DNA of 64,000 bases from Epiperipatus broadwayi (GCA_028023455.1 JAQFVV010006624.1:1-64000), one strand, 5' to 3'; positions 10,780-22,609 are shown, numbered from the stretch's first letter. Numbers and translations are program-made. Notes: generated by a model not told the origin, from the sequence alone.

Positions 10780-11285
10780 TTCCTTTCTTCCATAGGCTGG
10801 GTACATTTGCCAGCAAGTAATCTCACAAAGCAAAAAAATAAAATAATTGTTAAAACAACCAATTAAAAATACAAAAATGATGACATTTCCATAGGTCATG
10901 TAAATTTCAGAATTCTAAAAAAATATATTTTACAAAAGACATGTGGAATAAAACTTTCAAAATGATCCAAAAAAAAGAGTAAATGTACTGTTACCTACAG
11001 TCAAAACTAAATAGGTATAGTATTTAAATTGAAAAAAAGAATGTGATTATGGTACACAAATTCATGTTTGAAATGCGATATTTAGTGAGGGGAAAAATAG
11101 ATGCTCTAGTATTGTATTTGCATTTAGTTTTTGTTAGTGTATAATTGAAGTCATGCAGTGTGATATCACATAGTTCATGGCTGAACAGTAATACCATGCA
11201 TGATTCAAGATTGTTAAAGCAACAAATTAAAACAACTATTAGAAAAATGACAGTCTTTCCATAGGCTGTTTACATTTCTGGTAAT
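10780..11285 (+). repeat. Three copies of a TTTCCATAGG motif block
   Basis: CTTCCATAGGCTGGGTACATTTGC (about 10788), TTTCCATAGGTCATGTAAATTTC (about 10885) and TTTCCATAGGCTGTTTACATTTC (about 11258) are clear relatives in the same orientation. The last two are preceded by similar ATTGTTAAA(A/G)CAAC words, so a segment of about 75 bp is duplicated. Their nature is unknown. Confidence 0.5.
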
Positions 11286-11294
11286 ATATATAAA

Positions 11295-11775
11295 AACATA
11301 ATGAATAAAATTAATCATAGAACATTTACTAAAAATAATTTTAAAATATGTTTGAAAAGAAATTTTTTAAATAAATCTGTATTCTAGGTCAGAGACTTGG
11401 ATATTCATTAAAAAAATAATACAGAGACTTCAGAGAACTTAATAATGTATGGAGATTTTCATATTAAGATGAATAAAAAGAGATGGATAAGGAATACATG
11501 GGTTAGGAACAAACAGATATTACTGACATCATGAAAAGAATTAAGAAAATGAAATAAATATGAACTGGACATATTTAAAGAAAAGAGAAAAGATGAATAG
11601 TTAACGCTTAATCTGGATCCCAGTATGTTGTAAAATATCTTAAATAAGACCACATGTAAAATGGGGGAATGGTATATGAATATTTTTTGGAGTGATGTGA
11701 AGAAGAAAGATAATGGATTAAATTTGGAGACACTTCATTTTACAGTAGATAAAAGTTTAGAATAATGATGATCTA
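11295..11775 (+). pseudogene. RTE-clade LINE, strongly decayed 3' fragment
   Basis: Colinear with the other RTE 3' ends but with many indels. Recognisable landmarks are AATCATAGAA, CAGAGACTTGGATA, AATACAGAGACTTCAGA, AACAAACAGATATTACTGAC, CCACATGTAAAATG, GGAGTGATGTGAAG and a final AATAATGATGATC. No usable frame remains. It appears older than the 13.1-kb copy. Confidence 0.7.
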
Positions 11776-11779
11776 CCTG

Positions 11780-12825
11780 ACAGACTTATAATTTAAGATT
11801 TGAATTTGGATAGAAGTTTAAAAATATTTAAAGTAGCTTGGTATTTTCAAATGCACTTATTTTTTCTCTAAATAACTAGTTCATAGTTAAACCAGCTGAA
11901 TATATCACTATTGTTAAGTAAAAGATTATTTAGCTACTTTTAGTAAGAGTGAAAAATGAAACAAACAGAAATTATATTTACCAACAAGCAATTGTTAAAT
12001 TAAGAGTGGAAGTAGTTTTTTCTGTGAAGAGATTCTAGAAAAATCTTTGCTATCTAGGCTGATGATTTAGATTTTTTTAAAAAAAAAATACAAATAATGC
12101 ATAAGAATTTTCATTTATCACATATGGATTGAAAACAGTTTTATATTATTGCAACTTTGGATTCTCATAAAACAAATTAGTACAAAGTTTTGCTGCTTCA
12201 GGTGCAGAGCATAACAGATCTAATTGGAAGCTCTCAAAGAACATCCATACACAAGTGTAAACTCAAAATTAGAAAGTGTAAAAATAATTTAAAATACATG
12301 GCCATTTTCAATATTGTTATTACAATAGATATATCATTATCATGAGCAGTTTTCTTCACCACACATGTCATCTGCTGCAAACCTGAGTAATCAACAGAAA
12401 CTAGATATTATAAATATGTTATTATATCTCCATTCCAGATTAATTTCTGACTTGTTTTTGTCAGTGAAAACTGTAATTTAATTTGAAACTAATACACTTA
12501 TCATCTAGCAGCCTTCTTTTAATCCCTTTGTATTGGTTATGTCAGGCAATTAATTTGAGGTCTGAAATGAAAACAAAATTATAAAGTTTAGAGATGTCAG
12601 TTTTATGTCAAATGTAGATCTTTTTTTTACCATTTGGCTTATAAGAACAATAGCAACAAAATCATGTAATTTTCGTATATTCTTCCAAAAGCAGCTATCT
12701 CTAGCACCCTCTATAGCCATTTTTTCTTAGCTTAAGTAATAAATAAATATTAAATGTTTTACTGACATTTATCTTTATCAATAAAGACTAATATTTGAAG
12801 CTATAAATAACATAAATATATATCT
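11780..12825. other. AT-rich DNA, nothing recognised
   Basis: No coding or repeat similarity noted. Confidence 0.55.
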
Positions 12826-12829
12826 AGTG

Positions 12830-12965
12830 AGCAGAGAAAGCTTTCAGATATTATAAAATAGAGGTCTCTCAAATATATAGAAATTGATCTAGTTTCAGAT
12901 CTAAATAACTATCTAAGTGACAGCCTGGATTTAAATTCTTAAAATTTATTAAATTTACAGATATT
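12830..12965 (+). repeat. Possible decayed family C retroposon remnant
   Basis: TTCAGATCTAAATAACTATC and GCCTGGATTTAAATTCTT resemble the family C stretch at 24.03-24.10 kb (GATCTGAATTTAG..., TAGCTGGATTTAAAGACATT). The resemblance is weak and no ends are visible. Confidence 0.3.
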
Positions 12966-13099
12966 ATCTTGGAAATATATGGAATTAAAAATGGCTGCTA
13001 GTTGCGTAAGTCATTACTTCTATGCCAGAAAGTAATTTGGAAATGGGAAATTTGTAGCACTGTGCTTTCTGCATCTTTTAATTAGTCAGGCTTATAGTC

Positions 13100-13730
13100 A
13101 ATAAATTGAAGGTAGAATCAAATGAATTAGAAGAAGTTAACAGTTACAAATACCTTGGTCAGATTATTAATACAGATGGAAACATAATGGAGGAAATTAA
13201 TCATAGAATTAAACTTAGTTGGAGTGCTTTTGGTAGAAATAACTTGATACTAAAAGGAAATATGCCTATGAGTTTGAAAAGAAAGGTTTTTAACAAATGT
13301 GTTTTACCAGTTCTTACTTATGGATCTGAGACTTGGACACTTAATAGAAGAGCAATACAGAGACTTCAAACCACTCATAGAAGTATGGAGAGATGCATGT
13401 TGGGAGTAACAAGAAGAGATTGAAAATGGAATGTATGGGTAAGAGAACAAACAGGTGTTACTGACTTCATTGAAAAAATTAAAAGATTGAAGTAGAGTTG
13501 GGCTGGACATATTTCTAGAAGAGATGATAATAGATGGACAATTGAAAATTTAAACTGGGTCCCAAGAGATTGTAAAAGACCCAGAATGAGACCACTTGTG
13601 AGATGGATGAAATAAGAAAGTGTGCAGGGGTGATGTGGAGAAGAGAAGCTAAAGATCAGAGAAGAATGGATTAAACTTGGAGATACCTTCATCCTGCAGT
13701 GGATTGATAATGATAATGATGATATCATTA
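13100..13730 (+). pseudogene. RTE-clade LINE, 3' fragment with a 105-aa open segment
   Basis: The best preserved RTE protein fragment in the window. The frame 13106-13423 reads KVESNELEEVNSYKYLGQII, then EINHRIKLSWSAFGRNN, CVLPVLTYGSETWTLNRRA and ERCMLGVTRRD. After a stop it continues with REQTGVTDFIEKI, ISRRDDNRWTIENLNW and KRPRMRPLVRWM, ending near FILQWIDN. The copy ends at the CTGCAGTGGATTGATAATG motif. It contains the region after the catalytic aspartates only, so it is 5'-truncated and inactive. Confidence 0.88.
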
Positions 13731-14239
13731 TGTGTAATTTTTTCTTATGGAAGATAGTTTTAGAAGAACTTATCTCCAGGTTCATGGCTACTATAAGACC
13801 ATCTCATTAATTTATAAATGATAGGTTAATACAAATAGTGTATAATCTACCATGAGAATTGACCAAATATAATTGGGCATAAGTACAACTCGTTTCAATA
13901 TACAACTTAAAAAACTTCTCTAGGTTTGAAAAATTGTGGCAATTTCAATCAGAAACTATCAATGGTCTTCATCATATAATCATCTCAATATATGCTACAT
14001 TATTTTCTTATCCTGAAATAGCTTTTAAAATTACACCAACAGATAAACTATTTGCAATTACTGGTTATTTGAAATTACTTAAATACATTTTTTTTAAATA
14101 TAGAATCTTGTTTATTCCTGTCAAAAAATAATAATCATTATTAGAAAGTGTATTCATTATTTTATCCAGTCACAAATTATCAAGAAAAATCCATACATAT
14201 CTTGACAAATATGCCACAAATTTAGATATTGGTCACTCT

Positions 14240-14601
14240 TTGATTTCCTGGTAAAAATGAACTTGGAAGTTTTACTCACCAACTATTTTTGCAAATATAA
14301 AAAATACATTCAAATATTTGAAGATTACTGGAATCTTTGCCAAAAAGAATCAGAAGCGCAATCTCCCATGGTTCTATCTTGTCCCAGTCTTGATAAAGTC
14401 AGAGCTGAGATACCAGCTATATTTAAGAATGAAAATATAGATATTAAACAACTCTTTGAAAACACTGGTAAAGGCTATTTCTTCACACACACACTCCAGT
14501 GTTTTTGTTCTTTCTGCAATGTGGTGTACAAGATTCATATTTTTTTTACAATAACAATCCAAGAATATACACAAATGCATTTAGAGACAAGCTTGAAATA
14601 A
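14240..14601 (+). pseudogene. Possible LINE C-terminal domain fragment
   Basis: The 114-aa frame starting at 14257 contains LCQKESEAQSPMVLSCPSLD followed by KVRAEIPAIF and DIKQLFEN. It resembles the C-terminal C..C...H/S..CP.L.K.R pattern of several LINE clades, but the knuckle histidine is not evident. No other part of a LINE adjoins it. The assignment is tentative. Confidence 0.35.
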
Positions 14602-14895
14602 TAAGAAAAAGAGATAAAAAAATTTCTGAGTACAAAATACGCATAGAAACTTAAGCAATTCTCTCTCAATATTCAAGACATGATTCTCTTCATTTAAAAA
14701 TAAAAGAATATTTGTATAAATTTAATTACTGTAAACTACATGTAATTTCCACTTTGTATATACACCTCTGACTCCTATATAGTAATTAATATTTTTATTT
14801 TTAAATTGTATTTTAAACATTAGATATTACATGTAGACAAAGGAAAAAATGTAGGTTAAATGTAATCAATATTTTTTTGTCAAAGAATTAATAAA

Positions 14896-15503
14896 CTTTC
14901 CATACAGTAGTGCCACTCAGTGCAAGCCAGAGTAATCACTGGTTGCCAGAAGACTTGTGCATAACATCCCTATCTAGTGTCTACTCATCCAATATCCCCA
15001 GACAAGTTGCTAGTTTGTGGATTTTGTCAGTGAGGAGCCTTTGATCTGACAGAACTGCATCTAGATCTTAGGATCCAATGCAATTCTCTAGCATCCACCT
15101 TTTATCTCTACAATCCAAGCTCAGTAGTTTATATAGTCATATAGGTCTGAATTCAATTCAGTACCCATGAATTTTGATGTCTTTGGTTCTTTAATAACCA
15201 TGGCCACCACTATCCTATTAGGCAAGATTGGTATTTAATTAGTAAACATCACATGCTCACCATTTCCTAAGCTTGCTTATAATTGTTGTTAAAACAGGCA
15301 AAACTCTCCATACAGTAGTGCCACACAATATAAGCCTGAGTAATCACTGGATGCCAGATAGGGATTTTATGCTCAAGCCTTCTGGCATTCATTGATTACC
15401 CTGGTTGGCACTGAGTGGCACTACTTTATGAAGAGTTTTGCCTGTTTTAACAACAGTTATGAGTAAGCATAAGAAATGGTGATCATGTGATGTTTAGTGG
15501 TTT
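14896..15503 (+). mobile_element. Family A retroposon, most complete copy, imperfect 14-bp target duplication
   Basis: Flanked by AAAGAATTAATAAA (14882-14895) and AAAGAATGAATAAA (15504-15517), one mismatch. From 5' to 3' it holds an antisense arm with a ruined antisense hammerhead (14993-15038: TCCCCA, GAC, GTTGC, CAG, TGAGGA), then the central block with ATCTTAGGATC and TATATAGTCATATAGG. An inner palindrome of about 120-bp arms follows (about 15235-15360 and 15375-15500). The sense 3' tail GGTGATCATGTGATGTTTAG ends the element. No coding capacity. Confidence 0.8.
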
Positions 15504-15519
15504 AAAGAATGAATAAAGT

Positions 15520-16010
15520 ACATTTGAAGGATAAAAGCATTTAATAACAACAACCAAAATTTACTTAACACACAATACAGTAATTGAAAACTAGAAAATT
15601 ATTTTTAATTTATAAACATAAATATTTAGAAAACTGTTGTCATAGTTTTGTTAACCCGTTATTGTGGAAATTTAAAAAAAAAATCTTTTATTGTGAAAGA
15701 GTGCTTTTAAAATTGAAAATAAATTGGTAAAGAGTAGAGGAAAAGATAATACAAAAAATGGATATAAGTATTAACTTTTGTATTTGTTTTAGTACTTATA
15801 TTTTCACATGAAACATGTATGTTTGTGCATTATGGTTAATGCATGAAGTACCACAATTTTATAGCCTCATCATACCAATTAATTATCAATAACATTTTTC
15901 TATCAATGCTGAGTATATTTTTATGAAACCAATTAATTGTTAGCAAAAAAAACATTCATTTGAATATTTTTTGTATGTAAATGAATTTTAATATTTTTTT
16001 AAAGAAAAAT
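15520..16010. other. AT-rich DNA, nothing recognised
   Basis: No family similarity seen. Confidence 0.55.
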
Positions 16011-16014
16011 ATTA

Positions 16015-16325
16015 AAGTTAAGATCAGAGTTGCAGCTAGATTAAGGTTAAATAGAATTTAGGCTTATATTAGGTTTAGGGGTAAAATTAAGATTAATTAT
16101 CAGTATAAGATTTAGAACTAGATTTATAGTTAGATTAATTTCATAGCTAGGATTAGGGCAAAAATAAAAGTTAGAGTTACAATAAGTTTAGCATTAGAGT
16201 TTAGATTCAGCTGTAGATTAGTGTTAGAGCAAGGATAAGATTGGGTAGGGTTATAGGTAAGAATAGAGATAATATCAGAGTGTTAGGATTAGTGTCAATG
16301 TTGGGATAAGAGTTCACATTTACTT
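16015..16325 (+). repeat. Degenerate hexamer repeat of telomere-like TTAGGG/GTTAGA type
   Basis: About 300 bp in which variants of TTAGNN recur at six-base or near-six-base spacing: GGTTTAGGGG, GATTAGGGC, AGTTAGAGTTAC, GGGTAGGGTTATAGG, GTTAGGATTAGTG. It looks like a heavily mutated interstitial telomeric-type tract on the G-rich strand. No perfect array of more than two units remains. Confidence 0.55.
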
Positions 16326-16589
16326 GTCTGATGAATATTTATATAAGCAATTGTAGTGAGTGTCAGTACAATAAAATGTAAGATTATCAGAATAAAATAC
16401 ATATTGAGTTATTAGATTATATAATAAACTTTCAAAATATTTTATTTGTACAAAAAGTAGTTAACTATTATTATAATTTATTTCCATTGCATCCAGAGAG
16501 TGATAATGTGTGTCTAAAAACAACAGATAGTAATAGATATCTTTATTTTTAATGTTCTTTCAAAGTCAATGTTCCTTTGTCAGTATGTA

Positions 16590-16725
16590 TAGGTTTAAAC
16601 CATTAAATATCACATGATCATCATTTTCTTCTTGCATCCTTTTATTATTCTGGCTTGTCCTGGATGGGATTACTGTATGGAATACTTTGCTTCTGTATGT
16701 ACAGTTTTACCTGATGTTAAAGCCT
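16590..16725 (-). repeat. Family A retroposon remnant
   Basis: AAACCATTAAATATCACATG and ATCATCATTTTCTTCTTGCA correspond to the antisense 3' tail of family A. The following CTGGCTTG...TTACTGTATGGA and CAGTTTTACCTGATGTTAA are decayed arm sequence. No target duplication was found. Confidence 0.55.
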
Positions 16726-16729
16726 TAGT

Positions 16730-17640
16730 AAATATTACGTACATAATCAATTTGCGTTTAAATAAATTTATAATTACAACTTTACATCATTGACTCATTG
16801 AAAATCAAAAGATTTCATGAATACTAATGTGTAATAAGAAACGTAGATTTAATCAGTGAAGTATTGAATAGCTTCACGATCTTAGATCTAACTGCTTTAG
16901 CTTCACCTATTTAAATAGAAAGTAGGTTGAAGTAAAGAAGGGTTCCCCTCTTTTCTTTCAAGGTATAAGCTTGTGGTTAAGACCTGTAGAGGTCTGTAAT
17001 ATCACATTTTTACTCACATATTCTTGAGGTTAAAGCCTTAGTAAATATTATTTAGGTAAATATAAAAGTAGTAACATTTTTAAATACTTTATTCATGAAG
17101 AGGATGCTATATGTCTGTGTACAGGTGGATAGCTATAGAGTGTTGAAATTGGATAATAATAGATTCACTGACAAAAATAAAACAATTTGAAAATATCTCT
17201 GCAGGAATAAAATTATTCTCTTCCAGAAGGTAGTAAACGTGGATGAAAATCGATCTTTATGGTGTATAAAAGTAAGATAATGAATGAATAAAGAATATAT
17301 TGGGATAAAGATTCAAGTGTTTGATATCTCTAAGTCTCATCTCACATAAATGTAGTTTGTGAAATCCATACATTATGAGAGAGGATTGTTTGAGTTTTTA
17401 TACAAATTGAATGGTTGTAAAAAGATGGAAATGTGATAAAGACTACTCTGATAAATATCTTTGGATATGATTCAATATTAATTCATTTATCTAAATCAAT
17501 GATTTACAAATTTTAAGTACTTTAAGACATAAACTATTCTACTACATCTGTATTTTTACCATCCAAAATATTGGTTTTTGTTACCTTCAAATGCATTTTC
17601 TAATTGAGAGTAATGTTTTTAGTTAATTTTGTTTTCTATA
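16730..17640. other. AT-rich DNA, nothing recognised
   Basis: The word AAAGCCTTAGTAAATATTA occurs twice (about 16718 and 17033). Otherwise unremarkable. Confidence 0.5.
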
Positions 17641-17644
17641 TAAA

Positions 17645-18990
17645 GATGTTTAGAGCTTTTGCAAACATGAGGAGGACGACTTTAAATTTAGAAGAGAACA
17701 GATATTAGAAGTTCACTCAGATGATTGCAAAAAGTAAAAAAAATAATGTTAAAATATATATCTGTTTTATGGATTACAAAAAAGCCTTTGATAAAAAGAA
17801 AAAAAAATATGGAAGTTAATTTTGGATTGGGGGACACTTTTGAATCTGACACAATTCATTTAAAATCTTTATGAATTTAATTTTGTAAAAATCAAAAAGA
17901 TGAAAATTTATCAACATCTTTTAAAATGAAAATGGAAGATAGACTAGAGTGAATTCTTCTTAATATGAGCAATATTCTTGAAGATTGAGATGGGATAATT
18001 TGAGATGAGTTGATAAATTTTGAAAAGTAAGTTAACAAATATTATGGAAAAATTGTTACATTATTTACCATTATCAAACTCACTCCACTCACAACTTTGA
18101 CACCATCCACCTCAGATAAATACAGTAATGATTATTACTAATCATTTTCTAAACTAGAGATTATCTCTAGCACAGATATAAACTTTAAATCTCAGATAAA
18201 GAATAATATATCTGATTTTTAATAAACTTTAAATTTCAGTTAAAGAATAATATATCGGATTTTTTAATATGGAAAAACTATCTGAAAAAATAAAATGATA
18301 ACATGTTGAAATGAACATTTTAAAAAGTAGTTATTAAAAATTGGGCCAATAATACTTTCTTTCTACCACTTAAAATTGTTGCAAGTGCTGAAATGGTGGA
18401 CAAATATGAATTCTTGGGTTTCATTGGATGTCAGGGATAGTCCATGTGATTAAGAAATACACAAAAGTATTATGATGAGAAAACCATCTAAAGTGTAGAA
18501 AGACTGAAATTTTTTAAAGAGCAACAAACTAAAATGTATTATCTCTTATGCAGCTGAAACATGGACACTTATGAAATCTTATGTATAAAATATCTGCAGT
18601 GTAAGATATGGTGCTGTCAGAGAATGATTTTAATTTTTTATATTGACCATAGGACTAATGTATTAATTATAAAAAAAATAAAACCATAAGATATGTAGTG
18701 AAATATTTTTGATATATAGCAAAGAAACTCAATCCAATAGAAAATCTTTTCATTGTGGAACAAGTAAAAGGTCATGATCCATATTTTCTTTGTTCAATAT
18801 AATGGACATATGAGATTAGACAGATCATTGGCATAAATTCCATGAATTTTTTCATGCAGGCTAATATTAAGAAGTATGAAAGAGGATGATATTGCTCTTC
18901 ATAGAATGCCACTTTTGAGGATTACAAATCAAAATGATTTTAAAAAGATGCACAAAATTTTTGAGAAGGTTGACTAAGTGCTATGGAATT
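17645..18990 (+). pseudogene. Strongly decayed LINE reverse transcriptase, divergent RTE-like
   Basis: Scattered protein-level landmarks lie in the correct order: a CFMDYKKAFD box (about 17760-17795), a YEFLGFIG-like stretch (about 18410), CIISYAAETWTLMKS (about 18540) and a late YNGHMRLDRSLA segment (about 18800). All frames carry stops. The sequence is unlike the TLNRRAIQ-type copies at the base level, so it is an older or different LINE lineage. Confidence 0.6.
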
Positions 18991-19029
18991 CATTGCCTGA
19001 TAATAATAAAATGACTGTTATTAAAAGTT

Positions 19030-19635
19030 GTTACTCCATTGTTTACCTCAACAGCACCTTAATTAAAAATAATTAAATTTATTTATATTTTAATGTTTGA
19101 TATTTAGAAATGTATGTTTTAATAAAACTATCTGAAAAATTATTTCGTTGCATGTTTTTTTGTTATATGAGAAATGATTTAAATCCACAAGTTCCAGGCT
19201 GGACAAAGATGCATAAAAAGCATTCACCTAGGTCAGAAACAGTGCTAGATAAAGGTGAGGTGGACAAGATGTTCATAAATATCAAGTAAATAACAGAAAA
19301 GGATAAAGTCAAGTGAGTAAGGCATTTATTTGCCTCAAGTGAAGAATGGTGTTGACTTATGTTAGGTGAGTAGTGACTCATCACAGAAGATTAATAGGAC
19401 TCAAAAAGTGAAGAATGAACAGAATTCAGGTGAGGTGAGTCGGGCACTTGTTTCATAAATAAAACCGAGATGAAAACAAGTAAGATAAGAAAGGCCCTCA
19501 ACTTAGCAGAACAAAATGACCCCAAGCTATCTGCTATTTTAATATCATTAAAAATATCTTGGTATCCTTCTAGTTAAAGTTATAAATTTTTTTTTAATTC
19601 AATATAGTTTTTTACACACTGCACATATATAAATA
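19030..19635. other. AT-rich DNA with recurring AGGTGAG words
   Basis: Between 19250 and 19445 the words AGGTGAGGTGG, AAGTGAGTAAGG, AGGTGAGTAGTG and AGGTGAGGTGAGTCG recur, suggesting an irregular degenerate repeat. A minus-strand open frame across it has no recognisable similarity. Confidence 0.4.
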
Positions 19636-19652
19636 TTACTTATGTAAATTTG

Positions 19653-19883
19653 ATACTCAGAGAGTGGGTTTTAAGTTGATATTTTAGATCTAGTGTCTGA
19701 ATATCCTAGCTCCTCACTGAGGTGATCCATAAACTCAAAACCAATTGGTTTGGGGATAAGAGTATTTATGATAGAGATTTTAAATATTTTCTCTTACCAC
19801 ACTTATCAATTAAGAGCTTGCTTGAGCTATTGATATGCTCTCTGTATTACATTTTTGTAAATACAACTTGCTTTATTGATTAT
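19653..19883 (+). mobile_element. Family C retroposon, single-arm copy
   Basis: Colinear with one arm of the 23.3-24.3 kb palindrome: GATCTAGTGTCTGAATAT, the hammerhead, GAGATTTTAAATATTTTCTC, TTGAGCTATTGATATGCTCT and an AACTTGCTTTATTGATTATT end. Candidate target duplications are TTATGTAAATTTG (19640-19652) and TTATGTAATTTG (19884-19895), differing by one base, so the boundaries are tentative. It shows that family C can exist without an inverted partner. Confidence 0.65.
19708..19757 (+). ncRNA. Hammerhead ribozyme motif, family C (core damaged)
   Basis: Helix I TCCTCA/TGGGGA is intact. The core reads CTGAGGT instead of CTGANGA. Helix II GATC-CATAA-ACTC is weakened and GAAA has become AAAA. 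Helix III CCA-AT-TGG is preserved, followed by triplet GTT. The fold is still traceable but should be inactive. Confidence 0.6.
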
Positions 19884-19899
19884 TATGTAATTTGTTTGT

Positions 19900-20890
19900 T
19901 TTGTAAATATTGTAGGTTGTAATTTTTAAAGTATCAACCTTCATTTTTCATATAATTTAATTCAAAAATCATTTCCTAATACACTGAATTATTTAAATGC
20001 TTGTGAAAAAAATATTGATTTTAAGAGAATATTGGAAATGTCAAAAGTTATTAAGAAAATAATTTGTATTAACACTATTTACTCGAAGGTTTTTTACTTT
20101 TTTAAAAAAGTAATATAAACGCCATAATCTTATTAATATTGTTTTTAGCAGTTAGCTAATGTGTATTTAAGTGATATATGCACTTGTGTTGACCGAAAAC
20201 TAGTTTCAGATTTTTTTTCAATACTTTGTTTCTGAACTAGAAGATAAAGAACAGGGATTAATTTAAATTGTCTAGATAATTACAAATACATTAAATTTAA
20301 AAATAAAGTACAATTGTTATATAATATGACTTTCATAATTAGTATGCTTATTGATAATCGATGTCATTTATCGCTTAAATATGTCAGTGGGGATTTTGGG
20401 TGAGTTATAAGATTGAAAATGGCGTTGAACACATTTTATGTTTGAAAGTATAAAATAGATTGCTGTCTTATTATACTGCAAACAGTGAAGATAATCATTG
20501 CCAATTATTGATCCTCTCAATTTGTCTTCTCTTGTAGTGTAAATAAAATAATATTATATATTTTTTTCAATGATATGTTTTAAACATGGACATTTTTGTG
20601 ACGTTTTGAAGATAACTGAACGAAGATGATTCGTTAGAGTAATTAAAATAAAATGTTATTTAATGATTCACCTGGTGGCAAGCATATGAAACACAAATAA
20701 AGAAATAATTAAATAGCTTTATTTTTTGAGAATTCATGGGAAGTTTGAGCATAGAAATTACAGCACAAGAATCGATTTGAAGATGTTACACCCCAAAGTA
20801 TGACCCTCTTCCATTGCACTGAACCATGCAGAGAAATACCAACAATTATTTGCATTTAATATGCATATAGAGGGGGGAAAGATATTAGTA
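19900..20890. other. AT-rich DNA, nothing recognised
   Basis: No coding or repeat similarity noted. Confidence 0.55.
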
Positions 20891-20892
20891 GA

Positions 20893-20971
20893 CTATCATC
20901 ATCATCAACCATTATCAATCCACTGCAGGATGAAGGTGTCCCCAAGTTTAATTCATCTTTTCAGATCTTTT
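20893..20971 (-). pseudogene. RTE-clade LINE, 3' terminus (left half of a split copy)
   Basis: CATCATCATCAACCATTATC, CCACTGCAGGATGAAGG and a following AAGTTTAATTCATC are the antisense RTE 3' end with its TGATGATG tail. Homology stops abruptly at a run of T. The rest of the same copy resumes at 22186, so the two pieces were one element before a 1.2-kb insertion. Confidence 0.8.
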
Positions 20972-22185
20972 TTTTTATTAAGGTAAAAAAAACACAGGTG
21001 ACTGATCACCCACTACATGATATTACAGTGTTCAATGTTACAAGGTAAAAACAAAGTACATACTCTCGATAAATAACATATCCACAAAAGGGTTGTATAA
21101 CCTTACTCAATGTGTATCTATATATGGACGAGCACAGATCTGCATTGCCCAAAAACAATCCATCAAGGGAGCACAGCAGCCCATCAGAGTGGGAAAGGTG
21201 CTGAAAACTTTGACCCTGTACCCTCCCGGCAGGTATTCCAGAAGCGACAATAATCATCAACAGCCCACACCCACAAACCAGAACCCCAACGACTGCCATC
21301 ATCAACCTCTGTGAAAGAAATGAGGAGTGCAGACCTGTGACCTCAAATATTACAACAAAACTCTATCACTGTTACAAAAATGATATTTCTAGCTGGAGTG
21401 TCTAGCATCCAGTTTGTCAAATGAATTTGTCTGTGGTTATGATCTTGATAAAAGAATTGTTCACTTTTATTCCTTGAATTTCTCAATCATTGTTAAAAGT
21501 TATTCATTAAGTGACTTCATTAAAACAGTTGATTTTTCATTTTCCTCATCTGTTAAATCTAATATATTATTATAAGCCTCCTGCATAACGTTATTTACCC
21601 CATACTTTGATTGTAATGCCTCTTCATACTTAAATTCTTGGTTATTAACATTAAATAATTTGTTTGACTTACTTCTCTCATTAGTTTCAAATTTCGATTT
21701 TATAGATTTGTTCTTATTAATCTGATTCGCTTTTAGATAATGTTTTCAATTTTAAACTTTTATTAATTGGTTTCGCTTTTTAGATAACGTTTTCAATTTT
21801 AGACTTTTCTAAGCTTTCATCGACATTCACTTTCTTTTTCCCTTGTGATACTTTGGGTGACATATAGTTCAAATCACCTGAGGTGTTCTCTTTGTTAACT
21901 GGATTCTCTTCTTCCATCAGTTGTTTATCCATATTGCTGTTTTCTTGACTTGCATTTCCCCCTCTATTCTGCACTTGATTTGATACATTCTCTGCCATTT
22001 TGTTTTCACAATGATGTCAGTTAAACCCTTGTTGCTGTTAGAAAACTAAAAGTTTTCTTCATTTTGAAAATAACACTTAAAGGTAATGAGTTTACCCTCA
22101 GTTTAGCTTCAAAATATTACAGTGAAGCTTTGTTATGCTTTTTTAATTCCACCTAATATAGGGGACCTGAAACTAACATTGTATT
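20972..22185 (-). mobile_element. 1.2-kb retroelement inserted in an RTE copy, poly(A) tail
   Basis: Read on the minus strand it starts near 22185. It has a short leader, then ATG at 21998 opening a 72-aa frame MAENVSNQVQNRGGNAS... rich in K, E, N and S. The same kind of sequence continues in a shifted frame through QEFKYEEALQSKYGVNNV and DLTDEENEKSTV. It ends in a GC-richer 300-bp segment and CCTTAATAAAAAAAAA. The layout suggests a LINE ORF1-like N-terminus fused by internal deletion to a LINE 3' end. The overlapping frames at 21006-21314 on both strands lack any recognisable domain. The clade is unknown and the exact target duplication was not resolved. Confidence 0.55.
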
Positions 22186-22607
22186 ATCACCCTTGCACAC
22201 TTTTTTATTTCATCTATCCATCTCCCATGTGGTCTCTTTCTGGGTCTTTTAGAATCTTTTGGAATCCAGTTTAAAATTTCAATTGTCCATCTATTATCAT
22301 CTCTTCTAGCAATATGTCCAGCCCAACTCCACTTCAGTCTTTTAATTTTTTCAATGTGATCAGTAACACCTGTTTGTTCTCTTACCCATCCATTGTGTTT
22401 TCAATCTCTTCTTGTTACTCCCAACATGCATCTCTCCATACTTCTTTGAGTGGTTTAAAGTCTCTGTGTTGCTCTTCTATTAAGTGTCCAAGTCTCAGAT
22501 CCATAAGTATAAACTGGCAAAAGACATTTATTAAAAACCTTCCTTTTCAAACACATAGGCATATTTCCTTTTAGTATCAAGTTATTTCTATCAAAAGCAA
22601 TCCAACC
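22186..22607 (-). pseudogene. RTE-clade LINE, 3' region (right half of a split copy)
   Basis: Antisense RTE sequence resumes at CACCCTTGCACACTTTTTTA and continues through CATGTGGTCTCTTTCTGGG, CAATTGTCCATCTATTATC, AGTGTCCAAGTCTCAGATCC and TTTAGTATCAAGTTATTTC. It ends near 22607 where homology stops, so it is 5'-truncated. Plus-strand frames here are mirror artefacts of the RTE protein. Confidence 0.85.
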
Positions 22608-22609
22608 AA

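Noticed and set aside
13304-13785. Minus-strand frames opposite RTE coding regions (also at 2.4, 22.3, 29.4 and 32.6 kb)
   Set aside because: They recur only opposite RTE copies and are antisense shadows of that protein.
3281-15503. Families A-D as classical MITEs or foldback DNA transposons
   Set aside because: Target duplications of 12-16 bp, one constant and one truncated end, variable palindrome centres and single-arm copies fit reverse transcription better than transposase cutting.
21006-21314. Overlapping frames of 99 and 73 aa on opposite strands in the GC-richer patch
   Set aside because: No recognisable domain on either strand. The patch lies at the 3' end of an inserted retroelement and is more likely untranslated or a decayed C-terminus.
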